A stretch of DNA of 64,000 nt from Diadema setosum (Eukaryota; Echinodermata; Echinoidea; Diadematoida; Diadematidae). The notes below the pieces were generated by a model. The model searched no databases. It was not told the DNA's origin and worked only from the letters and a program-made list of their open reading frames with translations. Positions 35,252 to 44,199 of this stretch are shown here, piece after piece. Made by a program: the position numbers and the translations under genes. Where the stretch lies: positions 15,138,100 through 15,202,099 of the forward strand of contig CM067059.1 of the NCBI GenBank assembly GCA_033980235.1. Direction: 5' to 3'. Numbering within the stretch: the first letter of the stretch is position 1; every line of letters starts with the position of its first letter.

Positions 35252-35342
35252 GTGAGTTACGTTCCGATACTACAAATAAATAAATAAATAAACCGAAATA
35301 ACAGTAATTAATAAAAATCAATCTCGTCTCAATTAATTTCAG
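35252..35342 (+). other. Intron, 91 nt, in the HUH endonuclease gene
   Basis: GTGAGT ... TTAATTTCAG, with AATAAATAAATAAATAAACC and T-rich sequence inside and stops in the coding frame. Its removal keeps the open frame across the junction, which would be unlikely by chance. Confidence 0.6.
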
Positions 35343-36538
35343 AACATCTGTTACCGCTCACGCAACACCAAGGGGAGATGTTCAAGAAGTTATCTCTCGA
35401 ACACCCTTGGCTTCCCGAGAGCGAACACATTGGCTTCATGAATAGATTCAATATGAGGAAACGGGGGATGGGGCAGCTAGAAGGGCACTGCGGTGTACTT
35501 TGCATAGAGAACCTACCGACAACGACTAACAAACTGACCGAACAAGAACAGATTGAGATTTGTCTGAACATAGCGCGCTGGCTGCACAGGCAATGCAGCA
35601 ACATAATCACGGCCGTACACGGGCCGAACGACAATTTAGAGCCGCGCAAACAACAAGCGTACGAGAACTATCACGTCCACTTTCTCATGCTCAAGACGTG
35701 GCGGCCAAACGATCCGCAAAAACCACTCAACCTGCGCAACGGACAGGACCTCAAAGACAATCGCGCGTGGCACAACGCGAGCGACGTCCTACAGAGAAAA
35801 ATACAACAGAAACACATCGGCGTAACAATCAAACATGAACAACAATCCGTCAAGTCGTTCGACGCGATGTTCCGATACATGCACATCGCACCAAAGACAT
35901 TCATAACAACAACAAACGAAGACAACAAATTCCGGTACCTGTACGAACACACGTCAGAAGAAGACATAGTAGACTACTACAACGTCATCAAACACAGATC
36001 AAACACACAACAGAAGATGAACAACATCACAGCAACAAACACAACAACAGCAAAGATGCAAACAATCAAAAACCTCATAGCAGAGGGATACAGAATCACG
36101 AGCGCAAACGACCTGCCAGAGGTCATCGAGGCGTTAACTCAGAAAGGACGCACGCAAGAGGCGAACGACCTCTACAACATGGCGGCACTAGGCATGCAGA
36201 CGAAAAACGCCATAGAAATGGCAAACGCGTTCAACGCGGCGGAAGGCAGAGCAGACACGCTCGAAATGCGCATAGACAAATATCTCCAACTCTACGGAGA
36301 ACAGGAGACAGACATGCGCTACTCGCTACAAAAATCGCAGCAAATCTGGAAAGAGTTCATGGACGAACAGATGGGACTAGGTCAGACATTCGTACAGACC
36401 ATACACAACTGGTGCGATCGAACACAGCCGGACAAAAAGAAAAACACGATCCATCTCATACATCGAAAAACTCCTCACAAAACTGTCACCATCAACAGCC
36501 AAAGTAGACGGCAGCCACGAGAAAGTTCTATCCGATGA
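35343..36538 (+). CDS. HUH-type replication endonuclease, parvovirus NS1/Rep-like, exon 2
   Basis: Numbering from the internal Met at 35378 (386 residues). A central strand GHCGVLCIEN is followed by a helix (ICLNIARWLHRQ) and strand NIITAVHG. The metal-binding HUH motif is NYHVHFLML (His99, His101), and FRYMHIAPK offers Tyr167 as the nucleophile with a lysine six residues later. This order of motif 1, HUH and Tyr is that of parvovirus NS1/Rep nicking domains. Residues 321-359 (IWKEFMDEQ ... FVQTIHNW ... KKNTIHLI) resemble the lead-in to an SF3 helicase, but the Walker A P-loop that should follow is absent and the ORF ends 25 residues later. So the protein is either a truncated relic or a helicase-less relative. 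Expected role: nicking and covalent attachment at a viral origin. Confidence 0.6.
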
Positions 36539-36749
36539 ACAAAGACGCGCTCACAGGATACGGCAAAGTCATCCCAGCCATGAGAGGACCAGAAACAACA
36601 GGGGTCGTCACACAAAAAATCGACACGACGCAGAACACGCGCTACACGTACGGCTAGACGACCGGAACGACATGACCTACGATTTCGTTAACGTTAACTT
36701 AAGTACCGAAAAAGGGACGCCGATAACGGCGTCGAAAATCAAGTTGTAA
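36381..36749 (+). CDS. Overlapping open frame after the HUH gene, unidentified
   Basis: A 122-codon open frame without an early ATG overlaps the end of the HUH ORF by 158 bases and runs beyond its stop to TAA 36747. It includes SYIEKLLTKLSPSTAKVDG and MTYDFVNVNLSTEKGTP. It may be the continuation of a shifted NS gene or a shadow. A 40-codon ORF (36535-36657) in the HUH-stop-overlapping ATGA context is an alternative reading. I cannot decide between them. Confidence 0.25.
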   Translation, partial: VRHSYRPYTTGAIEHSRTKRKTRSISYIEKLLTKLSPSTAKVDGSHEKVLSDEQRRAHRIRQSHPSHERTRNNRGRHTKNRHDAEHALHVRLDDRNDMTYDFVNVNLSTEKGTPITASKIKL

Positions 36750-36756
36750 ATAATGA

Positions 36757-37050
36757 AATTCGACAAGAGACTGTAAATACGTTATCGTTTCCGCCAACAC
36801 AGAACTCGACGCTCAGAACATCAACCTCAGAGACGAGAACACACGGCTGAAGAAGGAGAAAGCGCACATCGCGATGAGGTGCAGGCAAGTCTACGCAGAA
36901 CTGCTGATGGCGAACGAGAGAATAGAGCGACTACAGATAAGACGAAAGAGGCTGAGAGACGGCGCACCTCCAACGCTAAAGAGCCTAGAAGAGACACTTG
37001 AAGAGATGGCCAACGACGACGAATCCAGCGGAGACGTCAAGCAGCAGTAG
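36757..37050 (+). CDS. Short coiled-coil ORF in the cassette
   Basis: Open from 36757 to TAG 37048, with the first ATG at 36874; a CAG acceptor at 36802 may start an exon. The frame gives a leucine-zipper-like run (LRDENTRLKKEKAHI, VYAELLMANERIERLQI) and an acidic C-tail (LEETLEEMANDDES). Followed by AATAAA at 37107. Unidentified. Confidence 0.4.
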   Translation, partial: NSTRDCKYVIVSANTELDAQNINLRDENTRLKKEKAHIAMRCRQVYAELLMANERIERLQIRRKRLRDGAPPTLKSLEETLEEMANDDESSGDVKQQ

Positions 37051-37106
37051 ATAAGACACGTCAAATCACAAAATACGGAAACAGTTACGTTGTAACCTCA
37101 TAACAT

Positions 37107-37112
37107 ACAATA
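37107..37112 (+). terminator. Polyadenylation signal AATAAA
   Basis: AATAAA about 57 bases after the stop of the coiled-coil ORF. The Helentron-like insertion begins four bases later, so the downstream GT-rich element has been displaced. Confidence 0.4.
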
Positions 37113-37115
37113 AAA

Positions 37116-38464
37116 CTAGAAATGTCGCTACGGCGACTGATGCCTCCGCCATAATGCATGATTCTCCCAATAGGTGTATAGTACAATGTCTTGACGATGT
37201 GTGATGACAGTTTCACATAACTGGCAAAATATCGAAATAACAGGTTTGTCAGAAATATCTTGAATGTTCACTTTCCACGAACTGGGTTTGCTATAATTGT
37301 CTATTAAAGAGTGCAGGTACACATATTTGGGGAATTGAAAAATTTTACTTGACTTCTGACCGACCTTATTAATTTATGCATTGAGTATAATTTTCAAGGT
37401 ATGAAGAAAGAGTGTAATTACAGTACAAAATATTTTTTTTTTCATTTAAACCTGACCTTTGACCCTTAACCTTTGACCTTTGACCTTCTGGCTGGAAATT
37501 TCCAAGAGAATCTCCATCAAGTAATACATGTACATATATTAAACACTTTTAAAACTAATAATGCAATCATTGCATATACTAGTATACATGTATGAGGGAA
37601 ATACAGTAGTAACATTTTGAGGAGTTGACCTTGACCTTTGAACCCCTGACTATTGACCCATGACCCCTAAATTCCCTAGATAATCCCTGCCAGTCAGTAC
37701 ATGCATATGTACCATGTTCCATGAAGATACATTGAACCATTTGCGAGAAAAGTGATATTGCAACATTTTCACCTAACCTTTGACCTTTTGACCGTTGACC
37801 TTATGACATGAAACTCTCTCTGGAGAATCCTTACGCAGTGGTACATGTCTACACTAAGTTTCAAGAAAATAACTGCGGGCATTGCATAGATATGGGGGAA
37901 ATAGCAACATTTTTAGCATTTGACCTTGACCTTTTGACCTTTGACCTCTTGTCAATGTCACTAGAATCTACTCAACTAATTGTCCCATCATACATCATCC
38001 TTGGACCAAGTTTGGTGAAAGCTGCTTCATCCAGTTTTGAGTTATCACATAAACAGATAAATTTTAGGATTTGACCTTGATCTTTGACCTTTGACCTCTG
38101 TCTGATTTCACTGAAAAACTAATCAAGTAATTGTCCCATCATACATCATCCTCCAACAAAGTTTGGTGAAATTTGCTCCATACAGTCTTGAGTTATTGCG
38201 TAAACGGATACAATTTCACGATTTGACCTTGACCTTTGACCTTTAGCCGATTTCACCCAAAATCTTATCAAATCGTTGCCCCATCATACTTCATACTTGG
38301 ACCAAGTTTGGTAAAATTCCAGTAAATATTACTCAAGTTATCGCGTAAACGAAAGCGGACGGACGTACGGACGGACGTACGGATGTACGGACGGACGTAC
38401 GTACGGACGGACGGACAACCCGAAAACATAATGCCTCCGGCACCACTTCGTGGCGGAGGCATAA
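37116..38464 (-). mobile_element. Helentron-like element inside the viral cassette
   Basis: On the minus strand it starts with TTATGCCTCCGCCACGAAGT and ends with a GTCGC-CGTA-GCGAC hairpin, ATTT and CTAG. The core has many TGACCTTTGACCT units and a (GGACGGACGTAC)n tract at 38355-38415. A-rich cassette sequence resumes directly on the other side, so it inserted after the cassette did. Confidence 0.78.
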
Positions 38465-38632
38465 AAAGGAAAAAAATGACAAAGTGAGACAACGATCTCA
38501 CAGGAAACGTATATCGAACGGACTAGAACTCAGTCATTTCGACTCCGTAACAGTAAGAGCGAGAGCGTAGAGAATGAAAGAGAGAGAATTAATGTAATAA
38601 CTACAAAAATAAATTAATACAAGAAAATACAC

Positions 38633-38745
38633 AAGCGGCGTCACAAAACAATACACAAATACACATAAGCGGCGTCAATAAACAATACAAAAATACACAT
38701 AAGCGGCGTCAATAAACATACATACATACAAGAGAAGCGGCGTCA
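38633..38745 (+). repeat. Iteron-like repeats: four AAGCGGCGTCA at exact 34-bp spacing
   Basis: AAGCGGCGTCA occurs at 38633, 38667, 38701 and 38735, each preceded mostly by AATACACAAATACACAT-like spacer. An inverted TGACGCC follows at 38747 and TGACGCCGC at 38882. Regular GC boxes in A-rich DNA beside a rolling-circle-type initiator gene suggest Rep-binding iterons. Confidence 0.7.
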
Positions 38746-38752
38746 ATGACGC

Positions 38753-38756
<4 letters not shown>

Positions 38757-38794
<38 letters not shown>
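38757..38794 (+). repeat. (TA)n microsatellite
   Basis: About 18 TA units just after the last iteron. Confidence 0.97.
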
Positions 38795-38798
<4 letters not shown>

Positions 38799-38885
38799 CC
38801 AACTGACACTGACACCAACACACACCACACTAAAATACAAAAAACAAAACATGAGGACTATAGGAATATTATAGTTAAATATGAC

Positions 38886-39108
38886 GCCGCCATCAAACTG
38901 AACCTCCCTGCAGCAGACCCTCTGCCCCATGATGACCATGCAGCCATTTGACTACTTCCTTGGGGAGATGATGCTCTTGCGCTGAGGACTTGACTGATGA
39001 AGCCTCTGTCATTTTGTGGCATGACTCGCCAGCAGCGAGTCTACAAGTACAGGCTTTCACGAACCAGACGGATTGAAGAAAATGCGTTTGGGTCTAATAG
39101 TGCTGGCG
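38886..39108 (+). pseudogene. PIF/Harbinger transposase, C-terminal fragment (degenerate)
   Basis: The frame reads AAIKLNLPAADPLPHDDHAA, then GDDALALRT, LMKPLS and RVYKYRLSRTRRIEENAFG. The L-P-x-D-D, G-D-x-A-F-x-L-R-x-W-L-M-K-P and Y-N-Y-R-L-S-R-A-R-R-V-x-E-N-A-F-G blocks are the C-terminal half of PIF/Harbinger transposase, including the segment around the second catalytic aspartate. TGA stops sit at 38949 and 38991. It is the same strand and element as 33054-33437; about 5.4 kb of foreign sequence separates the two. Confidence 0.87.
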
Positions 39109-39364
39109 AATTGTCTGCATTTTGATCACTAGAGGCATGTATAACGAGCAGCAGAATTCTTGTTCCTACCACACCTTTTGTTCTTCCTTTTCGGCATTTT
39201 ACAATTATTACGCCTACAGAAGAAAAATAGTTAAGTACAAGTCTCGAAGAGAACAGGTAAAGTAGGCTATACATTCACCAGCCATTCAGAGTCCAATGGA
39301 ATGAATGATATCGAGCAGTTTTCTAACATGGGTCTGGCATTTGAATGCAAAATCTGCACCTATA

Positions 39365-39785
39365 ATAATAGGCTACGCAACTGTAAGCAACACTACGCAA
39401 ATGTATGCCAGGCCTACGCAAGTCTACGAAAATGTATGCCAAGTCAACGCAAGTCTACGCAAATGTCTACGTAACAGTACGCAACACTACGCCATGTCAT
39501 ACGAGAGCACAAAAAGTGCTCTGGTGTGAAAGGGGTTCGGTGGCGTACTGTTGCGTATAGATGGCGCACAGTTGCGTAGTGTTGCGTAGACTTGCGTAAA
39601 ACCTGCGTATCAGAGCTCTACGCGGAGGGTATGCGAAAAAATTAAACATGTTTAATTTCTTGCGTACATCTTGCGTACCTATTTTGCGTCCTCTTACGTA
39701 GAGATGCGTTCTTACAGCGTAAAGTGGCGTAGTGTTGCGTAGTCACTACGCAACACTACGTAACACTACGTAACTCTACGTAAAG
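39365..39785 (-). repeat. Right subterminal TACGCAAC repeat array
   Basis: CTACGCAACACTACG and TGCGTAGTGTTGCGTAG units recur in both orientations. An internal GGTGTGAAAGGGGTTCGG at about 39526 resembles an old element end, suggesting a second, partly overlapping terminal copy. Confidence 0.8.
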
Positions 39786-39806
39786 CTTGGTGTGAAACCC
39801 CCTTAA

Positions 39807-39829
39807 GCGTCTGTGGGGACATCACGGAA
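39807..39829 (+). pseudogene. Right-hand remnant of the interrupted host exon
   Basis: These 23 bases follow the TAA target duplication (39804-39806) and run to a GTGAGT donor at 39830. They complete the open frame of 32285-32399. Confidence 0.6.
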
Positions 39830-39911
39830 GTGAGTACAGTTTTTTCAATACACTATCAAACCATTATTTTGTGCAGTCTTCTACCGGCAAAATATCGTTA
39901 AAAATGGGGCA

Positions 39912-40014
39912 TTTTTTTGCTCTTTCATATTTCATACAAGGTTTCTATTTATCTAAGCAACAAAAATGTTAGAAACCTGAAATTAAGTGTCAGCCAAAAC
40001 TATACGATCCCTTT
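39912..40014. mobile_element. Half copy of the long-inverted-repeat MITE
   Basis: TTGCTCTTTCATATTTCATA through CAGCCAAAACTATACGATCC to CCTTT matches the right half of 23381-23764. Confidence 0.75.
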
Positions 40015-40904
40015 AATATGGGTACAACATGACTGTGTCGGGGGGAAAAAAAAAGCGAACACACACACGCACAGTTGTAAACATAACTCCAATTTACAGC
40101 GCCAAAGGGCTATGTGCTCATGTCACTTTGGACAAGTTACTTGTGCGGTATTTACATGTAACAATCATGAAAACTCGTCGAGGTAAACTTTTACGTTTCA
40201 TGCGAGTTCGTAAAAAGCATATCTAAATATTCAATTGTCGTTAAATCTGTACCGTTTAGATCAGTCGTCCATTACAGTAACGCATATGTCAGGTGCGCAT
40301 ACCTGATGTGGGAAACTAATGCACAATGTATCTTGCTCGGTGAACAGGAGTTCACTTCCGATTAACGAATATCAGTAAACAATTGTGTTACATAAAATGA
40401 CCCATGATAGTAATTAGAGAAATATGACAGTTCACAGATAAATTTCTATCTAATTTTTTGTAGTTATTTTTTGTAGTAACAGTTTTGCTGAGTTTGAAAC
40501 AATGGTGTCTAGTTTTGAAATCATAAACATGTGGGTTGACCATGTATGAATACATGATGTAGATAGTTGCCACCGTTTAGCTATATAACTACATGTGTAT
40601 TTTTCTTTTATGTTTCTTGCTTGGGACATTTGCTTCATTTTTACATCTGCCAATGAATGAGGTGATAATGGTTTACATGCAAATAGCGTTAATTTGTTTT
40701 TTTGTTTTGTATTTTTGTGTGAAAAAAACACACAAAAAGTTGTCAAGTTATTCAAATAGAACTTTTGAACTGAGAGTACATGTACTTATCGTTTCGTTAG
40801 AGTAATGATGTATAGCAAACGACACATTAGATACATGTACAATGACAATGGAGATGTTTGTTGAGCTCAGTCTTTAGTTTTGTTGTGTCAGATTTTAAGA
40901 AATG

Positions 40905-42060
40905 TCACGAAGTCATAGCATCAGATTGAATAATATTAAAATGGTTAGGGTTAGGGATAAAAATAAAACTAGGAAGTTAATCAGGAGCCATTGCAGTTAT
41001 GCATTTGTTCTTGCTTACTTGATAAACTCAGAGAGGGTCCTGGAGGCCACATGTCAGTATACGGACTGAGATTGCTCAGACTTTTAAAGGTGGGCCTATA
41101 AATTAGAGCATAATGTGTGTGGTTTTTTTTTTATTAGGTTGGAAAACTTTGTGTTGGGAATGCATTGATTAATGTAACCAGAGGCTACATAGGATAACTC
41201 ATAAAATTCAGCTAGTGACGGCAGATAAGGTCCAGTGATCCTGGAATCACTGTGAAGCTTAATTTTTTTCAGTTAAGAGCTTTGACAAGAACATATACCC
41301 AATACGACTAGATGGAGTATAAATGTGGTCGAATACAGAGTTGTCACTAAGTCATAGCATCAGATTGAATAATAATGGTTAGGGTTACGGATAAAAATAA
41401 AACTAGGAAGTTATTAAGGAGCACTGCAGTTATACATTTGTTCTTGCTTACTTAATAAACTCAGAGAGGGTCCTGGAGGCCACATATCAGTATACGGACT
41501 GAGATTGCCTAGAATAAAGCTTTTTTGTTGTTACCCTGAACAAACTGTCTGTATAGGGGACATATTCCTGAGGCTATATAGGCAATTTAAGATGGTGATG
41601 GAGGAGTACCAGTTTTTAGTTAGGCTTGCACTGACATAGAGGAGTCACATGCTAGGATTGGATAATTCTGTTATTACTCAGAGAAGAGGTGGAACATAGA
41701 CACTGTACTTTTAAAAGCAGGCCTATAGGGTAGAACATAATGTGTGTATTTTTTTTAAAAATTAGGTTGAAAAACTTTTGTGTTGGGGACGCGTTGATTA
41801 ATGTAACAAGGGGTTACGTAGGATAACTCATAAAATTCAGACAGTGACACCAGATAAGGTCCAGTGATCCTGGAATTACTGTGAAGCGTAGTTTTTCAAT
41901 TAAGAGCATTAACAAGAACATATACCCAATACGACTCCATGGAGTATAAATGTAGTTGAATAGGGATAGTGTCTAGTCACTATTTCAGATAATATTGGGG
42001 ATAAAAATCTAAAAAGTATAACGGAAGATCTGATTTACATCAGGTAGAGATTGTAAGGTT
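40905..42060 (+). repeat. Tandem duplicated unit, two copies
   Basis: AAGTCATAGCATCAGATTGA, ACTCAGAGAGGGTCCTGGAG and AATACGACT-ATGGAGTATAAATG recur at 40915/41351, 41028/41459 and 41298/41928. The second copy contains about 190 extra bases. A third, more diverged copy is at 46990-47600. No coding frame is preserved between copies. Confidence 0.85.
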
Positions 42061-42244
42061 AAACTGTAGTACTGTGGCGAATGTGGCTCTTAAATTTTTT
42101 TGTGTGTGTGTGTAGAATACTTCTATTTTCCCCACTTCGTTCGTGTAGTATGGTGTATGCACTTTTCTTTCACGGTAGACTTTAACAAATTTCACATACA
42201 CTATTTTGTATATGTGGGACTATAATAGTGACGAATGTTTAGAA

Positions 42245-43735
42245 TGATAGCGAGGTTGTACTTACTTTGACGCTTTAAATCCCGTTATGGTTTGATATGA
42301 CATGGAGATCTTTTCAGAAAGGTGATAATTTCTGGATATTCCAAGTATTTTGATGAGAAATTGCTACGGTTTTAGCGATTTTACTGTGTTTAGACACTGC
42401 ACGAGTGATCGTGGCAGATTAGTTCAAAATCACGCTCTTTCCCGCTGCGTATGCGTGATCGTACTTTTAGCCAATGAATGCTACTTATTATCATAGTTGC
42501 CAAGAGAGGGCGTGTCTTAGGTTCCTTTTATCACTGGAGGACAGGGTTGGCCCCTGGATAAACCCTGGATAGCCCCAATAATAAACCGTGAAACCCGTCA
42601 CATAATTATGGTATAAATAGGAGGAGCAGAAGATGAGATTTTGCAATTTTCATCAGCTGATTTCCAGTTCATCTCAGAAGATTGTTCCCCCTCCCCCTCT
42701 CTTTTGCTGAGTTATCCGTACAAGAGCCAAAGTAAGTATAAGTTGTCATCAAACATTATTATAACAGGATATATGTTTAGGTGATAGCTGATAGAGGTCT
42801 TGATGACCTAATAAATGAGATGAAGATATTCATATTTGGTCTTGATGACCTTGGAAAGGAGTTCATGGATGTTGATGGTAGCGGTCTTGATGACCACTGA
42901 CCTTGAACTGGTGATGATGTAATAGATTCTGTGAATGTTTCAAGTTTACTTGATTCAATATGATATAGTGTTTTTAGTATTAGAAGAGAGGAAGATATAT
43001 AGATATGACAAGTCAATACTGCATTTTAAAATGATGCCATGAAAGTTATATTTTTGTTTCATGTCCCACGTAATGTGATTTCCAAGGCGAGAGTCAGTTT
43101 CGATACATGCGCTTTTATACTGGCTATATAATTCCAAATCTTACGCACGGCTGTAAATTAAACATGGTTCAGGTCAAACTGACAGGTAGGCCAACTGTTC
43201 GTGGCGGCCGTGTTTCTTGGTCCATATTCGAGTCAAGGAGATCACAGTACGAGATTTATGTATAGAATGTTTAACAAACAAATTAGTAGAAAGAGCAGAA
43301 CAAGCAAAATGGTTACCAGACTTTTATGTTTTCTTCACATTTTATTGACAACAAACAGCACAGTAACCATGTGGAGGCATAGACGATGGAGGGTTAGGGG
43401 TGTTACGTAAATATTTGAATCTTTTGGCAATGTACCATAAAATACAAAAATGAATCCTCAATAACATTATGGTACATTTTCTGACGTTACTACGTAAAGC
43501 AATCACATGCCAGAGTATCTCGTTAGTAGGACATGTATAGACAAGAATGTAATTTGAAATTACTGTATATATTGCATAGACAACATAGATTAGTTTTACT
43601 AGAAGCAAATTTTCTGTGTATTGAGAGTACATAGTACTCGGTACTTGTCATTGGAAGATGACAGTGATAGGATGTCAATGATGAGGCAGTGATATATTCA
43701 GTTACCCCCCCCCCCCCCCCGACCTTTACCAATAC
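42245..43735 (+). repeat. Diverged duplicated block P2 (paralogue of 25930-27320)
   Basis: Same order of conserved segments as P1, ending at a poly-C tract (43706-43721) where P1 also has CCCCCC. Stretches flanking the first exon are better kept than the rest. Confidence 0.65.
42480..42737 (+). promoter_or_regulatory. Candidate promoter P2: CCAAT, TATAAATA, first exon donor
   Basis: AGCCAATGAATG, TATAAATA at 42612-42619, then GGAGGAGCAGAAGATGAGAT and a C/T-rich exon to a CAAA|GTAAGT donor at 42732. Conserved with P1. Confidence 0.55.
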
Positions 43736-43779
43736 CCCGACTTATTATGTTGTACGTGGACAACTGTTCATCGTGAAGT

Positions 43780-44190
43780 AACAATCCTGAACAAGGAACA
43801 TTACTCGTGTCAATGGTGGAGCTACCATGTGTCTCATCTACCTGGCTTTAGCACATCTGATTTTTAGTACTTGTCATATGATAACAATCCTGAACAAGGA
43901 ACGTTATTCGTACCGGTGCAGAGTTTCTAGCCTGCGTACACAAGCATCCATCGGATAGTCTTCATGTTTATACATAACAATCCTGAATAAGGAACGTTAT
44001 TTGTACCTGGCGTCAGAGTTTAATACGGTATCTCATCTAGTAAGCAGTGTTCACCATTCTTACATAACAATCCTGAATAAGGAACGTTATCTGTACCGGT
44101 GTAGAGTTCTCTCATCTGACAAAGCCGCTGGTCAACATGCATCGTACGGTGACAATCTTGTGTAAAGAACGTCACGTGCACCAACGCAGA
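43780..44190 (+). repeat. Five spaced copies of a conserved box, CAATCCTGAAYAAGGAACGT
   Basis: The box occurs at about 43781, 43884, 43977, 44066 and (diverged) 44152, spaced 103, 93, 89 and 86. The first four are followed by TAT-CGTACC-type sequence. Spacers are much less similar than the boxes. Confidence 0.8.
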
Positions 44191-44199
44191 GCTGTACCT

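Larger units (their letters stand above)
33640..38880 (+). mobile_element. Virus-like cassette with HUH endonuclease gene (endogenous parvovirus-like)
   Basis: Between the two transposase fragments lies A-rich, T-poor sequence (33780-37110 and 38470-38870) unlike the neighbours. It holds two CCAAT/TATA-type promoters, overlapping ORFs, one phase-consistent intron, an AATAAA at 37107 and four 34-bp-spaced GCGGCGTCA repeats. Excluding the Helentron-like insertion it is about 3.9 kb. The HUH protein suggests a rolling-circle or rolling-hairpin replicon, closest in layout to the NS part of a parvovirus. No capsid gene was recognised. Its edges are not resolved; a GC hairpin (GGCCCTGCGGGCC, 33639-33651) marks the left edge. 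Confidence 0.55.
32400..39803 (+). mobile_element. PIF/Harbinger-type transposon, 7.4 kb, with nested insertions
   Basis: The ends are AGGGGGTTTCACACC and GGTGTGAAACCCCCT, a perfect 15-bp inverted pair inside imperfect 50-bp arms. TAA is duplicated at 32397-32399 and 39804-39806, the 3-bp TWA duplication of PIF/Harbinger. The subterminal regions (32415-32680 and 39365-39785) are arrays of TGCGTAGAGT / ACTACGCAAC repeats. Degenerate transposase fragments (33054-33437 and 38886-39108) lie in the same orientation. The part between them is not Harbinger: it is a virus-like cassette plus a Helentron-like insertion. The original element was probably about 2.5-3.5 kb. Confidence 0.85.

Noticed and set aside
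35560..35838. 92-codon ORF in another frame of the HUH gene
   Set aside because: Gln/Arg/Thr-rich shadow inside the frame with clear HUH motifs.
38340..38415. Regular (GGACGGACGTAC)n as a CRISPR-like array
   Set aside because: Simple repeat without unique spacers, internal to a Helentron-like copy in eukaryotic DNA.
32391..39810. TTAA-type (piggyBac) insertion for the 7.4 kb element
   Set aside because: Reading a TAA duplication gives perfectly symmetric 15-bp ends, and the transposase remains are Harbinger, so the 3-bp TWA interpretation fits better.
43201..43410. ORF ending in a basic stretch within block P2
   Set aside because: Not preserved in the paralogous block P1, so no evidence of coding constraint.
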